This document shows positions 34,459 through 42,630 of a stretch of DNA of 64,000 bases, in pieces (position 1 is the stretch's first letter; the number at the start of each line of letters is the position of its first letter). The translations under genes and the position numbers were made by a program. Source of the DNA: Meandrina meandrites (taxonomy: Eukaryota; Cnidaria; Anthozoa; Scleractinia; Meandrinidae); the NCBI GenBank assembly GCA_963693305.1, contig OY855910.1:22981862-23045861 (forward strand), in the 5' to 3' direction. Below the pieces are notes generated by a model. The model had not been told where the DNA came from. It searched no databases and saw nothing but the letters and a program-made list of their open reading frames with translations.

Positions 34459-34832
34459 GTTGGAATAGGTTGGAATAGGCACAAGGAAAAACATTTCGAA
34501 GTGTTCTTACCTTAGTTTCTTCAGAAGACAGGTCTAATTTCCGATTTTAGCGCGATTCTCTCAGTCATACGTTGCATGCATGCTGTTTATGCGTAGTTCT
34601 GTTTGTTCAACGTCCATTTGTCAACATCAGCGATGGTCGAATAAATTTCCCCCCATATTTTCAGAACCACTGTATTTCTTCGACCTCTAAGGCCCTTCTT
34701 GAATGTTGCTTAGTTTGAAGTACACTAAAATATTTACATCCGACCGACTGATCGCTGTGAGAACAAACATTTCGGTGCTTAATCTTATTAGGCGTCACGC
34801 AATGCTGTCATCGGCATTTAAGGGCGTGTGGG
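34459..34832. repeat. Repeat inverted at 47766-48165
   Basis: From TTGGAATAGGCAC to CAATGCTGTCATCG this segment matches 47766-48165 on the other strand with many small differences. The two copies enclose the Polinton-type element almost symmetrically, about 0.8-1.0 kb outside its ends. They could be two insertions of one family or edges of an older element. Confidence 0.75.
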
Positions 34833-35456
34833 AAAGAAAAAAGTTGCCGATTTCGGTACCCTAACAACAATTAAAAAAATGATGAATTTAGGAAAGTTTA
34901 GTCTTCTTTCTGAAATCCAGGAAAATGTATAACTTGGTTGTGCACATTGGGTTGTTGGGAACGTTAAAATTATCATACTGAATTTAAACAAGTTAAGAAA
35001 AGGGCCAACAGAAATGCTATCAATAGTTTTAGGTTTATAACCGCATAAATGTATTCCAGTAATACCACCGACGAAGGCCTTGAAAGAATAATGTCCTTTT
35101 ATTTTCTGTTAGCAAATCTGCCGGTTGATTATATATCAGTTTAAAGATCTTTATTCGTGTGTTCCACCCGACAAGAAACAAAAGGCGCCAAGTAGTTAAC
35201 GGAGGTCTTAACGTGACTATGGTTTGTTTACTTAGTGGTTACAAAAATGAAATTAAGCGATTTTCTCCCAAGCACAAATTTTGTTACATATGTTGCTGTT
35301 CTGGATTCAAATTCCACTGATTTTGTTCGGTGAGGATCTAGTTTGATCCAACGTAGAGTAAGTTCAGGATCGTACAAGGTTTTTGGCAGTGGTCTAAACC
35401 TTGAAAAGTTACATTTTTGGTTAAATACTGTGGGTATTTTAGTCTGCGAGCAGGCT

Positions 35457-35551
35457 CTCGGCTTTGGTTTTGGCAGCATGCGAGCGGACACGACGGCATT
35501 CTCGGGGAGCAAAGTGAGGCGCTGAGTGGGCGAACGCCAAAACCAAAGCCG
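35457..35551. mobile_element. Small fold-back element
   Basis: CTCGGCTTTGGTTTTGGC (about 35457) and its inverse GCCAAAACCAAAGCCGAG (about 35534-35551) enclose about 60 bp. Looks like a short hairpin MITE 50 bp outside the Polinton end. Confidence 0.6.
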
Positions 35552-35738
35552 AGATTTTTTTATCTTTTATTTTTTCTTGTTTAATTGTTATTTGGCCAGT
35601 AGTAGGGAAACGCCGACTTTAGCGATTTTCATTATTCAAATTTCAATCTACTATATAAATCCTCGACAACACTCGAGAGTATCATACTTTATTGTGAAAA
35701 TGAAATATTAGCTTAAAGAAACATATTTTAAATACTAA

Positions 35739-35981
35739 ATGGCAGCCAAAAAGCAAAGCGACAATGTGGTGAATGATATGGTTAACCTTAGAGAAGACGT
35801 GGGGAAGATTAAAAAGCAAGACGCTAATGACCCAAGTGAAGAATTAAAAAAACGAGGGTTTAAACAACCCCCATCAAACAGAATTATCACAGTTGATGAA
35901 TATATGCAGATCCTAATACATAACTATAATGTAATCATGAAAGAGATTTACAACTATAATCATCCTCCCACAGATCTTTGA
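35739..35981 (+). CDS. 80-aa hypothetical protein in the terminal repeat (left copy)
   Basis: A charged protein with a possible N-terminal helix (VVNDMVNLREDVGKIKKQD), a basic PPSNRIITVDEYM segment and an amphipathic C-terminal part. No recognised domain. The opposite repeat (46345-46587) encodes the identical 80 residues, so the frame is conserved or homogenised. The upstream region has ATATTAGCTTAAAG and TTTTAAATACTAAA, similar to the region before the next gene. Both copies read inward. Confidence 0.7.
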   Translation: MAAKKQSDNVVNDMVNLREDVGKIKKQDANDPSEELKKRGFKQPPSNRIITVDEYMQILIHNYNVIMKEIYNYNHPPTDL

Positions 35982-36024
35982 GAGAATAAAATATTAGCTT
36001 AAAAAGATATATCTACATACTAAA

Positions 36025-36453
36025 ATGAGTAATGAAACCGTAAAAGAGTTAAAATCTCTCGCCAAAGAGCGAGGCATCAAAGGCTATTATAAGATGCGTA
36101 AAGCAGAGTTAATCGAAGCCTTAAATAAGGTGAATAAGCTCGGTGAAGACACAACGCAGAAAGGAAAAAAACAACCGAAAAAATGCCCTCACGGAAGACA
36201 AAAAGGTCGTTGTAAAGATTGTGAAGGGTCAGAGATCTGCCCTCATAAAAGATATAGATATCATTGTAAAGATTGTAAAGGTGGTGGTATCTGTGAACAT
36301 GATCGAATAAAGTATACATGTAAAGATTGTAAAGGTAACGGTATCTGCCTTCATGGTAAAATAAAATCTTACTGCAAAGATTGTGGAGGGTCACAGATCT
36401 GCCCACACGGAAAACAAAAGTCTCGATGTAAAGAGTGTAATAAAACACAATGA
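36025..36453 (+). CDS. SAP/Rho-N-like protein with C-x2-H-x6-C-x2-C repeats (left copy)
   Basis: 142 aa. Residues 4-35 (VKELKSLAKERGIKGYYKMR, then KAELIEAL) look like a SAP or Rho N-terminal helix-extended-loop-helix domain, which binds nucleic acid. From residue 53, five repeats of about 19 residues follow the pattern C-x2-H-x6-C-x2-C (for example CPHGRQKGRCKDC), each a possible zinc knuckle. Similar repeats are common in large DNA viruses. The copy at 45873-46301 differs at four residues, one being a lost repeat cysteine (SYCKDC to SYRKDC) and one a lost repeat histidine. This left copy has all ligands. Confidence 0.8.
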   Translation: MSNETVKELKSLAKERGIKGYYKMRKAELIEALNKVNKLGEDTTQKGKKQPKKCPHGRQKGRCKDCEGSEICPHKRYRYHCKDCKGGGICEHDRIKYTCKDCKGNGICLHGKIKSYCKDCGGSQICPHGKQKSRCKECNKTQ

Positions 36454-36506
36454 ACCCAACTCTCTTTTCATAACTCAACCCAAGTTATGAAAAATAACCT
36501 TCTCCT

Positions 36507-37541
36507 TTATCGAAACATTAACCAGGCCAATCCCCCAGCGACCACAGTCATCACCGCAAGATTAATCTCATGTTTCGATGTCTCTGTCTCTTTCGGTGTG
36601 ACCTTACTCTTCACCACCTTGCTATCCTCTTCCTCCTCATCAACCTTCTCTTTGACTACTGTAGCCTTAGGCTTCTTCTTAACCACATGAGGTAACAATA
36701 CCTTACTCTTTCCGAGGTTATGCTTTATTCCGACCGGTATACTGGGAACATTAACATCTGAATTGACACCCAATTTCATGGACGGTTTGACACGTTTCAG
36801 TCTATTGTTATAACCGATTGTGCCCTCTGTATTGATCACCATTTTTGATGGCATCAACCACGTACCGGGAGAGACGGAAAAGTCAAGCTTAACTTTTGCC
36901 TCTTGCACAGCGAGTTGAAATCTCTGTACACTGTTACTTATGTCCGGCTGTTTAATCGCATCCTCCAATAACACGAGAAACTCCTGTCGAACCTCCTGCG
37001 CACTTCCTGTGTTTCCGAGAATGCCACTTCGAACGTTCACCTGCGCACCCAGAACACAGTAGACTAACGCTTCGATGGATTGATTAAGTCGCGCCTGACC
37101 AGCGTCTGTCAATCCGTTAGATACACGAGTGAGAAAGTACTCATAACCATCAGTTGTCTCTTCATTTAAAATATACTGTAGAAGATTGCCTTTTGATCCC
37201 TCTCCTCCCTCATCGCTGAATTTAAAAAATCCTGGGTAGAAAGAGTCAGTCTTTGACGGTCCTACGTAAGAGACCCAAATGTACACAGATCCCAACCCGT
37301 GATTTAAACCTTTATGACAGCGAAAGTCAGCATCGGTCGGTACATTAAACTCTTTACAGATCCTCTTATAAGAAGGAATGTCGTATCTGTTATCCTTTTC
37401 ATTAAATGGTGGATCACCGGGTAGAGCGATTGAGCTCTGTATTCCTCCCATCTGAAATAATATTCGTCTGATTGTAAAGTAGACGTGAAACCAGAGAATA
37501 GCTCTTATCTGCGGTGGAAGTTTGAGTTCACTGTCTGTCAT
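36507..37541 (-). CDS. Polinton protein of unknown function with C-terminal membrane anchor
   Basis: 344 aa from the ATG at 37539-37541, the first after the previous stop (7-bp gap). The body contains LPPQIRAILWFHVYFTIRRI and HKGLNHGLGSVYIWVSYVGP. The tail is basic and acidic in turn (KVDEEEEDSKVVK) and ends in one hydrophobic helix (INLAVMTVVAGGLAWLMFR), a tail anchor. The frame stays open upstream of this ATG to 37604, overlapping the end of the 186-aa gene, and that overlap encodes plausible protein. The two ORFs therefore may be one gene broken by a single-base frameshift. The last 356 bp lie in the terminal repeat. Confidence 0.75.
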   Translation of the reverse strand: MTDSELKLPPQIRAILWFHVYFTIRRILFQMGGIQSSIALPGDPPFNEKDNRYDIPSYKRICKEFNVPTDADFRCHKGLNHGLGSVYIWVSYVGPSKTDSFYPGFFKFSDEGGEGSKGNLLQYILNEETTDGYEYFLTRVSNGLTDAGQARLNQSIEALVYCVLGAQVNVRSGILGNTGSAQEVRQEFLVLLEDAIKQPDISNSVQRFQLAVQEAKVKLDFSVSPGTWLMPSKMVINTEGTIGYNNRLKRVKPSMKLGVNSDVNVPSIPVGIKHNLGKSKVLLPHVVKKKPKATVVKEKVDEEEEDSKVVKSKVTPKETETSKHEINLAVMTVVAGGLAWLMFR

Positions 37542-37548
37542 ATTATCA

Positions 37549-38109
37549 TCAAATAGAAGACGTAGGCTTACCCCACAACCTGTCGTTGCAGAACCAGACA
37601 GCAAAATTAAGCTGCTGCGGCCAATACTTCATATTCGGTCCTGCCAACCATTCATGTGTCTCTTTTGATCCTGTGTGTTTAATTACCGTATTCGTAAAGA
37701 TGTCACGCACCGGTAACGAAAAATAATCTGTGGGCGTTGGATAGATCTGTAGTTTACTGAGCTGCTCTCTCAATCTGAGGCTCTTCAGTGGTCGGTTCTC
37801 ACCGAAATCGATCGCAGGAATCGGTAATGAGGGTTTCGGATTAAGTGTTAACTCCAAAGGAAAATATACAGGAAGCCCCAACGCTTTTTTCATCTCGTCG
37901 GGAAAGTACAGACTGTACATGAACTTACTCTTATCAAAGACTTCATACTCTGAACCGTCCCTTCCAACAAATCTAACGTACGGTTCTTTATCGTAAGTAT
38001 CGATGCCGTGTTTAAATTTAGACAGGTCGGCATTGGGATACCGATCGAGAAATCTCTTCCATAAAGGTTCAGGTTTATCATCATCTTGCTTACTGTTCTG
38101 ATTGCTCAT
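37549..38109 (-). CDS. Polinton protein with YPNAD domain (possibly 5' part of the next gene)
   Basis: 186 aa. LWKRFLDRYPNADLSKFKHG through PDEMKKALGL forms a domain that recurs in the 303-aa protein (AWERIREKYPNADP through IKESLGP). The C-terminal WLAGPNMKYWPQQLNFAVW is followed by about 14 residues of different character, which suggests a frameshift near 37600 into the frame of the downstream gene. TTTAAAAATATC lies 23 bp upstream of the ATG. Function unknown; a structural role is possible. Confidence 0.75.
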   Translation of the reverse strand: MSNQNSKQDDDKPEPLWKRFLDRYPNADLSKFKHGIDTYDKEPYVRFVGRDGSEYEVFDKSKFMYSLYFPDEMKKALGLPVYFPLELTLNPKPSLPIPAIDFGENRPLKSLRLREQLSKLQIYPTPTDYFSLPVRDIFTNTVIKHTGSKETHEWLAGPNMKYWPQQLNFAVWFCNDRLWGKPTSSI

Positions 38110-38201
38110 CTCTATTTATCAACCACGATATTTTTAAACAAAGTTGGGATTATAGGGAGGATCTCTAAATGACTCATCTATTACTATCAGGCAGTTACAA
38201 C

Positions 38202-38819
38202 TCACTCTGACTGGGTGAGTTTTTTTAATATCTCTGCACGAATCTCCTCCTCCATCTTTTTTAAGTCCACCTGTTGCACCGGTGGCGGGGGAGGCTGCTG
38301 CTTATTTCTTTTCCTTATAGATCTCTTCATCTCATAGTACTTTTCAAACTCAGATTTTATCAGAACAAACTCTTCATGGCTTACTCTGTTGTCCGTCAAC
38401 GCCTTAGAGACGGTATCCTTTATCGTGTTTATCTTTGCTTGACAGACAGAGACAGTCTTTTCATGGTTACTCACCTTCTTAGATATGGCTTTTGCAAGAC
38501 TCGCGGTCACTACACTAGTTAAGGCACAGACACCACCGACAACGCCTAAACTGACTGATACAGGAAGCCCGACTCCGGTAAGTCCTGTACCCAGTCCACC
38601 TCCGCAGAGAGCGACTGACAGAGTTCCGCTGCCTGTAGACATATTGAGAAGTGTGCTGCTTGCACTCTCCTTGTATACTTTTTCACAATCCTGAAGATCT
38701 CTCTCTAGATAAGATAACCAATCTGCACACTGTTTTAATCTGAAGTTACCTCCTGCGTCAGCACCTCCGGTATCACTTACACTCGGCAACTGAGGGTATA
38801 TCTCTTTGTAACTGTCCAT
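38202..38819 (-). CDS. 205-aa membrane protein
   Basis: The centre is a long glycine-rich hydrophobic region (about residues 50-112; GTLSVALCGGGLGTGLTGVG then VVGGVCALTSVVTASLA), probably two membrane passes. It is followed by a helical charged segment (KTVSVCQAKINTIKDTVSK), a proline stretch (QQPPPPPVQQ) and a coil (MEEEIRAEILKKLTQ). It starts one base from the stop of the upstream gene (38820), so the two are probably co-transcribed. No known family recognised. Confidence 0.75.
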   Translation of the reverse strand: MDSYKEIYPQLPSVSDTGGADAGGNFRLKQCADWLSYLERDLQDCEKVYKESASSTLLNMSTGSGTLSVALCGGGLGTGLTGVGLPVSVSLGVVGGVCALTSVVTASLAKAISKKVSNHEKTVSVCQAKINTIKDTVSKALTDNRVSHEEFVLIKSEFEKYYEMKRSIRKRNKQQPPPPPVQQVDLKKMEEEIRAEILKKLTQSE

Positions 38820-39731
38820 TTATTTTCTCTTCTGCTTATTTTTAACCTGCTCAACAAAGTAAACGACGTCAGCGACGATCAACAACCACGCATTCTTTGC
38901 AAGAAAACCGATGGCCTCACCCGCCGTTTTAAAGATAAAACTTGCGATCGCACCCACCATTCCGGGAAGTATCTCTCCCAACTTCTTTCCGATGGCTTTC
39001 AAACCGTTACCGACACCCTTTCCGAGTTTTGACAGACCGCTCTTCAGATTAGATAGAATGACACCGATTACGGCACCGACGGCAGACAGAACAGCGAACG
39101 CTGTGAAACCGTACTTTTTAAAGATGGCCTTCACTCTATCTCTGAGTGACATGCGTTCTTCTATCACTTCGTTCTCCCTCTGCAGATTGTCTATCTCCTC
39201 TCTCTGCTGATCAATGTTACGATCGATGTTCTCTCTCTGATCAGATGTTGCCTCTTTACGAGATGACTCAAGCTCTTTGACTTTCTCTCTTCGCCTCGTT
39301 ATCTCATTCTCGTTGACTTTGATTACCTCCTCTGCGGTAGGTCCGAGACTCTCTTTTATAGTTTTCGGTAATTTATCGTTAAGTTGACCATCCGGTTTGA
39401 ATAGAGGGTGACTCTTTCCTCTCATTGTTTTCAGTCTCACAGTCACTCGATCAAACTCGTCAATGTCAGCTGTGAAAGAGGAGTTGGCAGGATCAGCGTT
39501 TGGATACTTCTCTCGGATTCTTTCCCAAGCGTTCTCTATATCATCTTCTCTTCGTAACAGAGGAGTGTTCTCATCTATAAAAGAGGTCTCCTCATGGTAG
39601 GTGGGATTGTCGTAACCTCTTCTCGATGTGGATGTCATCGGTATAGTCTCTCCCTCATCATCATCACCGGGATCGACCGGGTCAAACGGATTATCTCTAT
39701 CAGGTAACTCTGTTGGGTCAACATCAGCCAT
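38820..39731 (-). CDS. 303-aa protein: YPNAD domain, coiled coil, hydrophobic C-terminus
   Basis: An acidic N-terminus leads to the same domain as the 186-aa protein (residues 68-130). A coiled coil follows (EITRRREKVKELESSRK through REEIDNLQRENEVIEER). After residue 200 come several glycine-rich hydrophobic segments (FAVLSAVGAVIGVILSN, LPGMVGAIASFIFKT, AWLLIVADVVYFVEQ) and a basic tail. It could be a membrane-active virion protein, but this is inference. Upstream, GATTCTTTACT and its inverse form a hairpin directly before the ATG (39732-39758), preceded by TTTAAA. Confidence 0.75.
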   Translation of the reverse strand: MADVDPTELPDRDNPFDPVDPGDDDEGETIPMTSTSRRGYDNPTYHEETSFIDENTPLLRREDDIENAWERIREKYPNADPANSSFTADIDEFDRVTVRLKTMRGKSHPLFKPDGQLNDKLPKTIKESLGPTAEEVIKVNENEITRRREKVKELESSRKEATSDQRENIDRNIDQQREEIDNLQRENEVIEERMSLRDRVKAIFKKYGFTAFAVLSAVGAVIGVILSNLKSGLSKLGKGVGNGLKAIGKKLGEILPGMVGAIASFIFKTAGEAIGFLAKNAWLLIVADVVYFVEQVKNKQKRK

Positions 39732-39765
39732 GATTCTTTACTAGATAAGTAAAGAATCTTTTAAA

Positions 39766-40176
39766 TTAAAACAGTTTACTCGCCAAATAACCCAACGCCA
39801 ACATCCCTCCACCAACGTAGGCCATCTCACCCATTTTTTGGTCATCACTCGGTCTGTAGTAATCAGAGAGTTTGGGTTCTTTTAAAGAGTAATCAGGATG
39901 TGTCTGACTGTACAGTTTAAAAGCCCCATCAGTATCTGTGAGATCATGTGAAGCCTGATGCTCTACATCCCTCTGCTGATTATACCAATCTAACAGTCTC
40001 TGCCTCTTCTCTTGGTAAGCTGTGTAGTCCTTTTCATAATTTTCTATCGCCTTATCGTGTCGAATTCGTTCTGTATCTGTGGAAGAACCGCTCAGATACT
40101 TTGCCAAATAAGAACCGCCGACGAACGCTGTCGCATTCAACACTGCTCCTCCGATCATTAACGCTATGGTCGCCAT
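39766..40176 (-). CDS. 136-aa protein with hydrophobic ends
   Basis: Both termini are hydrophobic (IALMIGGAVLNATAFVGG and YVGGGMLALGYLASKLF); the middle is a charged helix (KAIENYEKDYTAYQEKRQRLL). Two ATG codons are adjacent. I choose the second (40176) because the 23-bp motif upstream then lies exactly 5 bases before the start, as in the gene at 43132. No known family. Confidence 0.7.
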   Translation of the reverse strand: MATIALMIGGAVLNATAFVGGSYLAKYLSGSSTDTERIRHDKAIENYEKDYTAYQEKRQRLLDWYNQQRDVEHQASHDLTDTDGAFKLYSQTHPDYSLKEPKLSDYYRPSDDQKMGEMAYVGGGMLALGYLASKLF

Positions 40177-40181
40177 CATAA

Positions 40182-40204
40182 ATATGATTGGTGAAACCTT
40201 TATA
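40182..40204 (-). promoter_or_regulatory. Shared 23-bp upstream motif, copy 1
   Basis: TATAAAGGTTTCACCAATCA, continuing TAT (minus strand), ends 5 bases before the ATG of the 136-aa gene and is identical to 43138-43160. It contains TATAAA. An exact repeat at the same spacing before two unrelated genes indicates a promoter of the element. Confidence 0.75.
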
Positions 40205-40228
40205 CGATTTATTAAGAATAAGAAACCT

Positions 40229-40444
40229 TTAAGAGGGTAGAATCTTCTGTTTCTCTAGATAGTCTTTTAAGTACATACTTCCGGACAGAACGGCCACCCA
40301 TTTACCGTAGTTAATAACACTGGATGAGGGGTCATTGATAAATGATTCTTTTATAGCCTTCTTCGCAATGTACCCGACCCCCGCGGATAGACCGATCAAA
40401 ACGGATGCATCAGTGACAGTCTTTACGAGTCTATTCTCTGACAT
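40229..40444 (-). CDS. 71-aa membrane protein related to the fibre protein N-terminus
   Basis: TDASVLIGLSAGVGYI and YGKWVAVLSGSMYLKDYLEK match residues 9-66 of the 323-aa fibre-like protein (ADASVLIGISSGFSYF; LKWVVILSGSLYFKDYLQ). Two hydrophobic helices. It is a partial duplicate of the anchor domain without the stalk and head. GATTTAAAC lies about 25 bp upstream of the ATG. Confidence 0.8.
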   Translation of the reverse strand: MSENRLVKTVTDASVLIGLSAGVGYIAKKAIKESFINDPSSSVINYGKWVAVLSGSMYLKDYLEKQKILPS

Positions 40445-40476
40445 TTTTACTCTTTGGAGATAATGTTTAAATCGAT

Positions 40477-40710
40477 TTACAAAAATGTGTCGTAATCATT
40501 CCCCTTCCCCTTCTCCTCCTCAATTCTTCTCAACTCCTGTTCTCTCATTATAACCACCTCCTGCGTCAGCATACGACTGTTATACTCACCGCATTTACAC
40601 ATTCCCCCTCCCTCAGGTATCCTAACTCCGCAGACGCAGTGTTGTTTCGGTAACATTAAATATATAACGGCTGCTAAGAGACTTCCTGTGAGAATGACAG
40701 TTCTCCACAT
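40477..40710 (-). CDS. 77-aa membrane protein with CxC...CxC motif
   Basis: One N-terminal hydrophobic helix (TVILTGSLLAAVIYLML) is followed by HCVCGVRIPEGGGMCKCGEY, a likely zinc ribbon or disulfide knot, and a charged helical tail. No known family. It sits between the fibre-like gene and its small relative, closely spaced on both sides. Confidence 0.7.
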   Translation of the reverse strand: MWRTVILTGSLLAAVIYLMLPKQHCVCGVRIPEGGGMCKCGEYNSRMLTQEVVIMREQELRRIEEEKGKGNDYDTFL

Positions 40711-40731
40711 TTTATAGAGGGGACATACTCT

Positions 40732-41703
40732 CTAATCGATCTTATTTATAAGTATCATGCCGAACTTCTTATTTCCCTCTCCCAAACCGTCAAAGACGGT
40801 GGAGGCATCTGAGGTCTTTATCGACAGTACGGTGTCTCTGTATATATCTAAAACGGAGATAAAATTATACGTTTTCCAACCTCTGCTCGAGTTGGGTACT
40901 GTGATGTTGATCTTATCGCTCAGACTCAGAAAGGGTGCGGGATTTAAAATAAACTGAACAGTTCCGTTATCATCCTGTGGGCCGGTCTTCAGACCGTCGA
41001 TCAGAGATATCGAGTAGACTCCCGGATTAGTGATTATGATTCTCTCTGGGTGGTTGGCATTCACAACGAAATCAGAGGGATCACTCTGTCTTGTGTACCT
41101 TATATGTGAAGGTGTTCCGTTTACATAGAATTTTACGGTGTTATCATTGTTATGTTGAAGATAACCTTTATAAGAGACTTTTCTGGGGACTGTCTCTTCG
41201 ACGTATGTTTTTATCTCAGTCATCTTTCTCTGTATGATCGACTCACTCTTGGCAACGGTTCTGTTTACATAATTGACGTTCGCTGCGTGATTAACATCTG
41301 AGGGTACGGGGTCTTTAAGATTATGTATCTCATTTCCTCCCATGTCGATATCTCCCTTCTTACTCACCTTCTCGTCAACATAACTTTTGTTAACTGCGTC
41401 TCTGTCACCTACGGGAGAGGCGAGGTTTGTGATTCTCTTTGATTTAAGATCGAGATTCTTCGGTGTCTTTTCTTTGGCCGGTGGTCTCGTCTTCGAGTTA
41501 AGGGAATCAATCCTCTTCAGTATCTCCTCTCTCTGCAGATAATCTTTAAAATAGAGGCTACCGGAAAGGATGACGACCCATTTAAGGTAGTCGATCACAC
41601 TGTCTGAGGGGTCGTACAGATTGACAAAGTAGCTGAACCCTGAAGAGATACCGATCAATACGGAGGCGTCAGCAATCATCTTGAAGATCTTCTCTTTCGA
41701 CAT
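40732..41703 (-). CDS. Fibre-like protein: membrane anchor, phage-type stalk, beta-rich head
   Basis: 323 aa. Residues 1-65 hold two hydrophobic helices shared with the 71-aa protein. Residues 80-165 carry repeats of the kind found in trimeric phage tail fibres (KRITNLASPVGDRDAVNKSY and MGGNEIHNLKDPVPSDVNHA). The C-terminal 145 residues are beta-rich with a YSISLIDGL core and end FGMILINKID, like a C1q/TNF-type or fibre-knob head. Such proteins form trimeric spikes. An N-terminal membrane anchor is unusual for a fibre. TTTAAAGATC lies about 25 bp upstream of the ATG. The motif reading is firm; the role is inferred. Confidence 0.8.
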   Translation of the reverse strand: MSKEKIFKMIADASVLIGISSGFSYFVNLYDPSDSVIDYLKWVVILSGSLYFKDYLQREEILKRIDSLNSKTRPPAKEKTPKNLDLKSKRITNLASPVGDRDAVNKSYVDEKVSKKGDIDMGGNEIHNLKDPVPSDVNHAANVNYVNRTVAKSESIIQRKMTEIKTYVEETVPRKVSYKGYLQHNNDNTVKFYVNGTPSHIRYTRQSDPSDFVVNANHPERIIITNPGVYSISLIDGLKTGPQDDNGTVQFILNPAPFLSLSDKINITVPNSSRGWKTYNFISVLDIYRDTVLSIKTSDASTVFDGLGEGNKKFGMILINKID

Positions 41704-41724
41704 TAATATTGAGAGAGAAGATCT

Positions 41725-42150
41725 TTAAATCATTCCCATCTTAGGTAAAGGAATCTTTGAGGGCTGTGGTCTTTGCGGTTCACTCGGTGGTTGAGGATCG
41801 GGTAATCGTGGAGGAGGATCGGGCTTACTCTTATAACTCATGAACATATTGATCGCGGTCAGACCGATACCGACGAGGGAGATGACGGTGGTGAATGACA
41901 TCTCGGGAAACCACCCCCTGCGAGAGCATGACTCACTCGTCTCCTCTTCCTCGGGAGCCTTCTCAGCCTCACGTTTCATCTCTCTTTTTAACGCCTCCTT
42001 CACCCTTCTGTTATACTCAGCCAGTCTCTTTCCTGCAGCGACCTTCTTGGGATCTTTCTCTTTTGCTTTAACATTCTCCTGTACCGGGGTCTTTGTGATC
42101 TGTTCAACATCTCTACCAACATCTTCTGACACCTTCTCCTGCGACAGCAT
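41725..42150 (-). CDS. 141-aa single-pass membrane protein
   Basis: A highly charged N-terminal half (KKVAAGKRLAEYNRRVKEAL, then KREMKREAEKAPEEEE), one hydrophobic helix (FTTVISLVGIGLTAINMFM) and a proline-rich tail (PPPRLPDPQPPSEPQRPQP). No recognised family. Its promoter motif (42151 on) overlaps the last codons of the upstream nuclease gene. Confidence 0.7.
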   Translation of the reverse strand: MLSQEKVSEDVGRDVEQITKTPVQENVKAKEKDPKKVAAGKRLAEYNRRVKEALKREMKREAEKAPEEEETSESCSRRGWFPEMSFTTVISLVGIGLTAINMFMSYKSKPDPPPRLPDPQPPSEPQRPQPSKIPLPKMGMI

Positions 42151-42182
42151 GTTTAGTTATGTACTCAGTTGTCTTAAATCAA
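42151..42182 (-). promoter_or_regulatory. Shared upstream motif II, copy 1
   Basis: AAGACAACTGAGTACATAAC followed by TAAAC directly precedes the ATG of the 141-aa gene. The same 25 bases precede the nuclease gene (42565-42589), each with GATTTAA just upstream. This copy also encodes the C-terminal residues and stop of the nuclease. Confidence 0.75.
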
Positions 42183-42564
42183 TCTTCACACTCTCTATTA
42201 ACAATCTCCCGATAATGAAAGATTGAAGCTCTCTAAAAAGAATGTAGTGAGGTATTCTTATTAAGAGAACCCCTTTATCTCTACACATCTTATCCTTCAT
42301 TGAATCTTTCAACTTTTGATAATAAAAATGCTCCTTACATGAGTGAAAGAGAGAAGGAATAAACTCAGAGTGCTGTATACCGTCATACTCAAATGCCAAA
42401 CCTTTTCCCAGTGGAGTGATCACGTCAGGGTTATAACCGTCCAACTCGAGGTTCTGGAATGTCAAAGGATTTTTTAACCAATCGGGTCTCACCGTTTCAA
42501 AAGCAACACCCAATGTCTCTTGAAATATCTTTCTACACTCCTCTTCATATATGTTGAATGACAT
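42157..42564 (-). CDS. PD-(D/E)XK-like endonuclease
   Basis: 135 aa. The pattern LELDGYNPDV, about 15 residues later AFEYDGIQHSE, and then KLKDSMKDKMCRDKGVLLIR is that of small restriction-like nucleases in large DNA viruses (also like very-short-patch-repair-type and DUF559-type folds). The E-x-D-x-x-Q/H core supplies metal ligands. It would cut DNA, perhaps for recombination or genome processing. The gene is bounded on both sides by the same 25-bp motif, so it may have been gained or duplicated as a cassette. Confidence 0.75.
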   Translation of the reverse strand: MSFNIYEEECRKIFQETLGVAFETVRPDWLKNPLTFQNLELDGYNPDVITPLGKGLAFEYDGIQHSEFIPSLFHSCKEHFYYQKLKDSMKDKMCRDKGVLLIRIPHYILFRELQSFIIGRLLIESVKIDLRQLST

Positions 42565-42597
42565 GTTTAGTTATGTACTCAGTTGTCTTTAAATCAA
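42565..42597 (-). promoter_or_regulatory. Shared upstream motif II, copy 2
   Basis: Identical over 25 bases to the motif before the 141-aa gene, then TTTAAATC. It touches the ATG of the nuclease gene. Confidence 0.75.
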
Positions 42598-42630
42598 CCG
42601 CTTTGGTTGATTTAGTTAAGCTTACCAAGT

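Larger units (their letters stand above)
35598..36862 (+). repeat. Left inverted terminal repeat of the Polinton-type element
   Basis: 1265 bp, matching 45464-46728 inverted with only scattered substitutions. It contains two complete small genes (35739, 36025) and the last third of the gene at 36507-37541. The inner edge is CGTGGTTGATGCCATC (read on the minus strand), exactly where the integrase fragment stops in the other copy. Confidence 0.95.

Noticed and set aside
35228..35525. Open frames just left of the Polinton tip
   Set aside because: They lie over a small fold-back element and AT-rich flank, outside the inverted repeats, with no protein features.
36077..36478. 133-codon frame antisense to the zinc-knuckle gene (and its mirror at 45848-46249)
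   Set aside because: It is the complement of the Cys/Lys-rich repeats and is present twice only because of the terminal repeats.
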